A stretch of DNA of 64,000 nucleotides from Granulosicoccus sp045106475 (GTDB taxonomy: Bacteria; Pseudomonadota; Gammaproteobacteria; Granulosicoccales; Granulosicoccaceae). The stretch lies in assembly GCA_045106475.1 (NCBI GenBank), contig JBGCEO010000088.1, positions 1 to 64,000 of the forward strand, written 5' to 3'. The translations under genes and the position numbers were made by a program. Below the pieces are notes generated by a model that ran no database searches, was not told the DNA's origin, and saw only the letters and a program-made list of their open reading frames with translations. Shown here piece after piece: positions 59,328-64,000 of the stretch (positions are counted from its first letter, which is position 1; the number at the start of each line of letters is the position of its first letter).

Positions 59328-60866
59328 ATGCAAAAAGCACGTGCAATTTTCCAATTAGGTCTTGTGTTGTCCGTGTTCTTTCTATCGTCTTTGAACGCGC
59401 AGAGTCTTTTGGTTGATGTAGCTGATAACCCACCTGTGCCCGAGCAGCTTGAATCTGCTCAAAGATCATCATCGCAGAGCATTCATGTCGCTCTGGTTGA
59501 CTCTGGAGTCAATTACCTTCTTCCTGAGATAAATGAGTATCTTGCGCGAGATCAAGATGGCAAGCTGCTTGGATACGATTTCTGGGATCTTGACGAACGG
59601 CCCTTTGATGCTCATCCCAATGGCCGAGGGCAAATTCAGCGACATGGCACCCGAACAGCATCTTTGCTACTTCGAGAAGCCCCTTTCGTTAAATTGGTGC
59701 CCTATCGATACCCGCGCCCGGATATGTCACGCATGCAAGATCTACTGGCGCATGCCGCGGCGAATGATGTTCGTGTTATTGGTTTGCCTTTAGGGGGCAA
59801 CCGGATTGAAGACTGGCAGGTCTTTAACAAGTTCGCACAGAAACACCCCGACATACTGTTTGTATCATCTGCGGGTAACAATGGTCGTGATATAGACCAG
59901 CGTCCCGTTTACCCCGCATCACTGCCATTAGATAATATGCTGGTTGTTACATCAGCAGATGATTTTGTATTACCTGCCGAGGGGGTGAACTGGGGCCGAT
60001 CGAGTGTCGACTACATGGTTCCCGCGGAGCAGCAAAGAGTACTGCGCTTTGATGGTTCTAGTGCTCTTGCCTCTGGCAGCAGTTATGCCGTGCCCAGAGT
60101 CGTCGCCTTGGCAGCACGCTTGATACGGGACAACCGAGAATGGCAGGCAGCGGACTTAATAGCAGAACTGCGGCGACGTTTTGCAAACGGTTCGTCGCCT
60201 GCGAAAATTGCTCAGGGTTATCTGCACGATCCACAAGTGGATGCTAGACACTCGATCAACACTATCAGCACCGTTGACTGGAGCTCGGATGCCGGCTCAA
60301 ATGCTGACAGCAGTAAATCCGCATCAAATGAACTCAATTTACCATTGGATGTGCTGGTCTTAGATGAGGGTTGGTCAATCGATGATGTCAGCGCTGTTCT
60401 CGACGAAGCGGCAGAAATTCTGTCGGTTTGTAATGTACATTTTTCTGATGTAAAGATTCGTTTAATCGATGCGCCAGAGTACTTGCGTGATCTAGAATCC
60501 GGTTCCGCCAAGACTCTAATGGACGCGGTACGCTTAAGCGGTCCGCAGCGTCGCACAACGGCTGTGTTTGCCAATGACACACGGATGAGTAGACCGTTTG
60601 ACGCAGAAGCCTTTGGACGGGGTAATACTCGAACCCGTCCCTGGTTAACAGATTCGGTGTGGCTTACGCTTGCACTAAAGGATAGAGGCATCGCTCTGGC
60701 ACATGAGCTCTTTCATGTGCTCAGTAATTCTGGGCAGCACAGTGATGCTACAGGTAACCTGATGCTGGCTCGAACAACCGGCAACAATAGGGCACTATCT
60801 CAGGATCAGTGTCACTCGGCTAGAAACCGGGCAATCGATATGGGCTTATTGGAAAACGAGGGATAA
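59328..60866 (+). CDS. Exported subtilisin-like protease fused to HExxH domain
   Basis: 512 residues with a signal peptide (about residues 1-24). The first domain is subtilisin-like (S8): catalytic Asp in VALVDSGVN (about 58), His in QRHGTRTASLL (about 106), oxyanion Asn in SAGNNG, and Ser in ASGSSYAVPRVVALAA (about 250). After a Ser/Asp-rich linker, a second domain (about 340-512) contains AHELFHVLSNSGQHSDATGNLM, that is HExxH with a further His and a Met that could form a Met-turn, as in zincins. Both sets of catalytic residues look intact. It may be a dual-mechanism secreted protease, or one domain may be a pseudo-enzyme that binds substrate. Confidence 0.8.
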   Translation: MQKARAIFQLGLVLSVFFLSSLNAQSLLVDVADNPPVPEQLESAQRSSSQSIHVALVDSGVNYLLPEINEYLARDQDGKLLGYDFWDLDERPFDAHPNGRGQIQRHGTRTASLLLREAPFVKLVPYRYPRPDMSRMQDLLAHAAANDVRVIGLPLGGNRIEDWQVFNKFAQKHPDILFVSSAGNNGRDIDQRPVYPASLPLDNMLVVTSADDFVLPAEGVNWGRSSVDYMVPAEQQRVLRFDGSSALASGSSYAVPRVVALAARLIRDNREWQAADLIAELRRRFANGSSPAKIAQGYLHDPQVDARHSINTISTVDWSSDAGSNADSSKSASNELNLPLDVLVLDEGWSIDDVSAVLDEAAEILSVCNVHFSDVKIRLIDAPEYLRDLESGSAKTLMDAVRLSGPQRRTTAVFANDTRMSRPFDAEAFGRGNTRTRPWLTDSVWLTLALKDRGIALAHELFHVLSNSGQHSDATGNLMLARTTGNNRALSQDQCHSARNRAIDMGLLENEG

Positions 60867-60988
60867 TTCAGGTTGCTGTCTGTTTGTCGGGGTAGATCAC
60901 ACCTGAGTTGTTTACCTGTGTGTAAACAATGAAATTTTTGGCGCAAAAGCTGTCTATAGGGGGACTTGATGATAACAACAAGGTAACC

Positions 60989-61567
60989 ATGAACAGACGT
61001 AACTTTCTTTTTGCCGCGGCGGGCTTTGGTGTAGCAGGTGCTTGGGCACTTTCCTCGAGATCCGGTGGTAACCCCGCTTTAGCCAGTGTAGAAGGAGCTT
61101 TGCCATTGGACACCGAGCTTGTTACAACCAACTGGCAAGTATTGCTGCCGGCTAACACCAATCTACCCGATCTTCATACGCCCCTTGATGTAAGCGAAGC
61201 ACAATGGCAGGAAAGATTAACCCGGGAGCAATTTCGTGTGCTGTTCAGAGAGGGTACAGAGCGTGCGGGATCAAGTCCGCTCGACAATGAGAAGCGTGAC
61301 GGCATCTATGCATGCAGAGCTTGTTCATTGCCTTTGTTCACTTCAGCCATGAAGTACGATAGTGGAACTGGTTGGCCGAGTGTTTTCACCGCTATTGAGA
61401 GCCATCTAGCCACCTCAAGAGACTTTAAGCTATTACTTCCGCGCACCGAATACCATTGTGCACGATGTGGTGGACATCAGGGTCATGTGTTCAGTGACGG
61501 TCCAGCACCAACCGGTCAACGTTGGTGTAACAACGGCGTTGCTTTGCAGTTCATCGAGCATGTTTAA
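60989..61567 (+). CDS. msrB: TAT-exported peptide-methionine (R)-S-oxide reductase
   Basis: 192 residues from the ATG at 60989. The N-terminus carries a twin-arginine-type signal (MNRRNFLFAAAGFG). The mature enzyme has the zinc CxxC pairs (CRAC, CARC), YDSGTGWPSVF, GHVFSDGPAPTGQRWC with the catalytic Cys, and NGVALQF. It repairs Met-R-sulfoxide in the periplasm, complementing the exported MsrA encoded next. It differs clearly from the cytoplasmic MsrB at 11222. TAT use suggests that zinc is inserted before export (inference). Confidence 0.92.
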   Translation: MNRRNFLFAAAGFGVAGAWALSSRSGGNPALASVEGALPLDTELVTTNWQVLLPANTNLPDLHTPLDVSEAQWQERLTREQFRVLFREGTERAGSSPLDNEKRDGIYACRACSLPLFTSAMKYDSGTGWPSVFTAIESHLATSRDFKLLLPRTEYHCARCGGHQGHVFSDGPAPTGQRWCNNGVALQFIEHV

Positions 61568-61573
61568 ACGTGG

Positions 61574-61606
61574 TGCTCTGATTGTAACGTGATGCTCTGA
61601 TTGTAA
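61574..61606 (+). repeat. 14-bp direct repeat between msrB and msrA
   Basis: TGCTCTGATTGTAA occurs at 61574 and again at 61593, a 19-bp period. Two helical-phase-like copies in front of msrA could be regulator sites or simply a small duplication. Confidence 0.7.
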
Positions 61607-61625
61607 TTAACCCTTGAGGGTTAAT
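61606..61625. terminator. Hairpin between msrB and msrA
   Basis: Perfect 8-bp stem ATTAACCC / GGGTTAAT with the 4-base loop TTGA. There is no U-tract, so attenuation or partial termination is as likely as full termination. Confidence 0.5.
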
Positions 61626-61659
61626 CAGGTCCTGACTTCCAAAATTTCTGGAGATTTCG

Positions 61660-62322
61660 ATGAGTTATATCCAACGCTCTACTGTGCTACTCGCTTTTGC
61701 GGTTGTTGTAACCGCTATTACTGCATCGTTAAGTGGTCTAGCTGCCAATGAAAAATCAGAACCAGCTTATGGCACGGCCGAGATGCCTGAAACGGTGGTA
61801 GCTATCTTTGGCGGTGGATGTTTCTGGTGTATGGAGCGACCGTTTGATGAATTAGATGGGGTTGTTGATACAACATCTGGCTATATAGGCGGTGCAATTG
61901 ATAAGCCTGGCTACGATCAAGTCTCAGCCGGCAATAGCGGACATGTCGAAGTAGTACAGGTTAGATATGATCCAGAGCAAATCAGTTACGATGCATTGCT
62001 GGAAGTTTACTGGCAGAACGTAGATCCGTTGACACCCAACGCTCAGTTTTGTGATTCGGGTGACCAATACAGATCAGCTATCTTTACCAGAGGCGATGTA
62101 CAGTGGATTGCCGCGAGTCAGTCCAAACAAGACTTACAGAACTCAGGGCGTTTCAAACAGGACATAGTCACTACAATAGAGAACGCTGATGGCGTAACTT
62201 TTTGGCCTGCAGAAGATTACCATCAAGACTATTACATGAAGAATCCCATCCGTTATAAGTTCTACAGAACCTCTTGTGGACGTGATGCGCGCTTAAAAGA
62301 GCTTTGGTCAGACGCAGCTTGA
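61660..62322 (+). CDS. msrA: Exported peptide-methionine (S)-S-oxide reductase
   Basis: 220 residues. A signal peptide (about 1-29, ending LAANE) precedes the MsrA fold. The catalytic Cys lies in GGGCFWCMERPF (about residue 54). TTSGYIGG, GHVEVVQVRYDP, and DQYRSAIF are canonical. A C-terminal Cys (RTSCGRD) may resolve the disulfide. It reduces the S epimer of methionine sulfoxide in the periplasm and is next to the TAT-exported MsrB. Confidence 0.95.
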   Translation: MSYIQRSTVLLAFAVVVTAITASLSGLAANEKSEPAYGTAEMPETVVAIFGGGCFWCMERPFDELDGVVDTTSGYIGGAIDKPGYDQVSAGNSGHVEVVQVRYDPEQISYDALLEVYWQNVDPLTPNAQFCDSGDQYRSAIFTRGDVQWIAASQSKQDLQNSGRFKQDIVTTIENADGVTFWPAEDYHQDYYMKNPIRYKFYRTSCGRDARLKELWSDAA

Positions 62323-62340
62323 TAAGCGCTTTCGCGTGCT

Positions 62341-63996
62341 TCAATTGTCCAGATCGATGGGAGCCAGCTGATCAAAGCAGTCGCCCGGGCCAGGATTAGT
62401 GGTGCAAGTCTTACCGCCTAAATGCTCCACAATTCCCCAAACTGCGTTGAGTGCTGTTTGTACAGCTCCCTCTGCCCATCCTGGCGTCCATGACACATCG
62501 TCACCGGCAATAAATATTCCGCGTTGCTCAGGAGCAAGATGTTCTTGCATAAAGTGCGTGAACATTCTCCTGTTGTAGCGATAGTGTCCGGGCAGAGCGC
62601 CCTTAAATGCACCGAGAAAGTTAGGGTCTGCTTCCCAGGATATGGTGATCGGATGCCCGATAATGTGTTGGCGTATATCAAGCTTAGGATAGATTTTATG
62701 AAGAGCATCCAGCGCCAGCTTGGCTCTTTGCTCAGCGCTTAATGGCAGCATTTTCAAGGCGTCGGCCATCCATGCATAACTTAAACAAATTACGCCAGGT
62801 TGGTCATCTCCGTTGTCAAACAAGTAAGTGCCGCGCGTTAGCCGATCAGTGAGCGTCATACTCATGCATGGTTGATTGGTTTCTGGATCAATGTCTTTCC
62901 AGAAGGGTCTATCAACCAGCACGAAGGTCTTAGACGATTGCATATAACTGGTGCGATCGAGTGCCATCCAGTGATCCTGCGAAAACAAAGCCTCATCTGT
63001 TTCTATGCTGGTGGTTAACAGCCAACTCTGACAAGTGGCCAACATTGCAGGAAAATCGTGATCATTGTCGTATTGATCCGTTATGCGAATGGTCGTGGGA
63101 TTAACCCTTTTTATTTTTTTTGCTCCTGCTTTGCTTGCTCCGTCATTAAGCGAACGCAAAGAAGTACCCCGGGGCCAGTGAGCGCACTCGGGTGTTGCTT
63201 CCCAGAGACCTCGAGGCAGTTGTTCAGCACCACCAATGATGTAGTGCTGATTGCTATCGCACTCAGTTAGCACTACTCGCAGTATTTCCAGCATCGTGTT
63301 ACGAAAATCCGAATCCCAGCCGCCGGTACCAAAACCAACTTGTCCAAATACCTCTCGATGCCTAAAAGACAGTCGCCTGAATGCCTTTGAAGTCGCGATG
63401 AAGTCGTAGAAGGTTCGGTCGTCCCATTCGTAAACCAACTTATCCCATATTGTTTTAATTCTCGCAGCGCTGCGCTCACAAATAGCCTGCTGCAGTTCGC
63501 GAAACTGTACTTCAGAATCCAGTGCCTCTTGCCATGCGCTTGCCACCTCTTTGAACATCGGAGGTAGATCCTGAAGTGAGCGGGCAAGCACAGGCTTACC
63601 TGACAAATCAATAACCGTGGTACCTGCCGCATCTGTTAGCGGGTTTGGAAACGGCCGTAATTTGAGTCCTAACAAATCTACATAGTGATTGAAGGTGGTA
63701 GCGGATTCAGGAAATCTCATACCACCAAGTTCGGCAACAACATTGGGTGCGTTGGTAAATCCTTGAGAGCGAAGTCGGCCACCTATACGGCCCTGTTCGA
63801 ACAGTACGGGATGCAGTCCAAGTTTCATCAATTCAAAGGAAGCGATCATGCCAGACAAACCAGCGCCAATAACCCCGATCTTCCTGCCATGGTGATCAAT
63901 GGGTAACTTGCCTAGCCCGGCTGGGTGTGCGATCCAGTTGTCATAGGCAAATGGGAAGTCGGGTCCAAAAACACTAACCTTTTTTTTGTTCACCAT
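62341..63996 (-). CDS. Flavin monoamine oxidase family protein (tryptophan 2-monooxygenase-like)
   Basis: 551 residues from the ATG at 63996, near the window edge. The FAD dinucleotide fold GVIGAGLSGMIASFELMKLG lies at about residues 42-61 after a short N-terminal segment (FPFAYDNWIAHPAGLG). FEQGRIGGRLRS, ELGGMRFP, and the C-terminal FAD block IFIAGDDVSWTPGWAEGAVQ are typical of the amino-acid oxidase / tryptophan 2-monooxygenase branch. Products could be an amide or an alpha-keto acid. There is no export signal. A run of eight T on the plus strand (AAA codons for Lys) lies near the start. The substrate is uncertain. Confidence 0.8.
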   Translation of the reverse strand: MVNKKKVSVFGPDFPFAYDNWIAHPAGLGKLPIDHHGRKIGVIGAGLSGMIASFELMKLGLHPVLFEQGRIGGRLRSQGFTNAPNVVAELGGMRFPESATTFNHYVDLLGLKLRPFPNPLTDAAGTTVIDLSGKPVLARSLQDLPPMFKEVASAWQEALDSEVQFRELQQAICERSAARIKTIWDKLVYEWDDRTFYDFIATSKAFRRLSFRHREVFGQVGFGTGGWDSDFRNTMLEILRVVLTECDSNQHYIIGGAEQLPRGLWEATPECAHWPRGTSLRSLNDGASKAGAKKIKRVNPTTIRITDQYDNDHDFPAMLATCQSWLLTTSIETDEALFSQDHWMALDRTSYMQSSKTFVLVDRPFWKDIDPETNQPCMSMTLTDRLTRGTYLFDNGDDQPGVICLSYAWMADALKMLPLSAEQRAKLALDALHKIYPKLDIRQHIIGHPITISWEADPNFLGAFKGALPGHYRYNRRMFTHFMQEHLAPEQRGIFIAGDDVSWTPGWAEGAVQTALNAVWGIVEHLGGKTCTTNPGPGDCFDQLAPIDLDN

Positions 63997-64000
63997 AGTG

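Overview
The window is about 64 kb of a gammaproteobacterial chromosome of moderate GC content. The evidence is the gene order dksA-gluQRS-small membrane ORF-cbrA-cbrB, otherwise familiar from Pseudomonas, together with efp-epmA, guaBA, dapC-dapD-yffB and msrAB neighbourhoods. Tandem-repeat adhesin domains, a thrombospondin-type-3 protein, two large chemoreceptors and several families I associate with marine bacteria (DUF2853, DUF1415) suggest a free-living aquatic gammaproteobacterium outside the Enterobacterales. I cannot name the genus. No phage, integron, CRISPR array, tRNA or rRNA is visible. The only mobile-like sequences are two 118-bp copies of one hairpin-ended repeat.

Layout. 1-5924: the 3' part of a giant repeat adhesin, overlapped by a diguanylate cyclase and followed by a cyclic-nucleotide-binding EAL phosphodiesterase; the three form one tight operon. 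6035-10025: an old-yellow-enzyme reductase and a chemoreceptor. 10022-12225: rfbC-like epimerase, Smr nuclease, msrB and a TlpA-like thioredoxin. 12226-20450: acs next to a CbrAB-type system, gluQRS and a DksA with a long basic tail. 20566-25159: xseA divergent from guaBA. 25307-30362: a calcium-repeat surface protein, an OmpA-type lipoprotein, a small lipoprotein, yoaA and tsaB. 30479-36590: a tandem ABM-domain protein with a divergent LysR regulator, dapC-dapD-yffB, DUF1415 and a YghX-type hydrolase. 36939-43794: hflKC, DUF2853, a NIT chemoreceptor, a PlsB-like acyltransferase and a glyoxalase-like protein. 43802-56086: pgi-parC, htpX, a degenerate receiver/GGDEF protein, efp-epmA, an HExxH protein, psd, two copper chaperones, prmB and a small beta-barrel protein. 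56616-63996: lipoprotein, DUF1653, a lytic transglycosylase gene broken by one stop codon, ogt, hlyU-like, a subtilisin/zincin hybrid, exported MsrB and MsrA, and a flavin amine oxidase.

How they fit together. The clearest units are: an adhesin with its own c-di-GMP synthase and hydrolase; a CbrA-type transporter-kinase whose CbrB partner has lost every AAA+ ATPase motif I can check, next to acs, which such systems may control; EF-P beside its lysylation enzyme; periplasmic methionine-sulfoxide repair (TAT-type MsrB plus exported MsrA); and copper delivery to cytochrome oxidase (PCuAC plus SCO). The most unusual items are the ATPase-dead CbrB, the adhesin/c-di-GMP operon, the protein joining a serine protease to a HExxH domain, the transglycosylase with a single in-frame TAA, and the paired 118-bp repeats.
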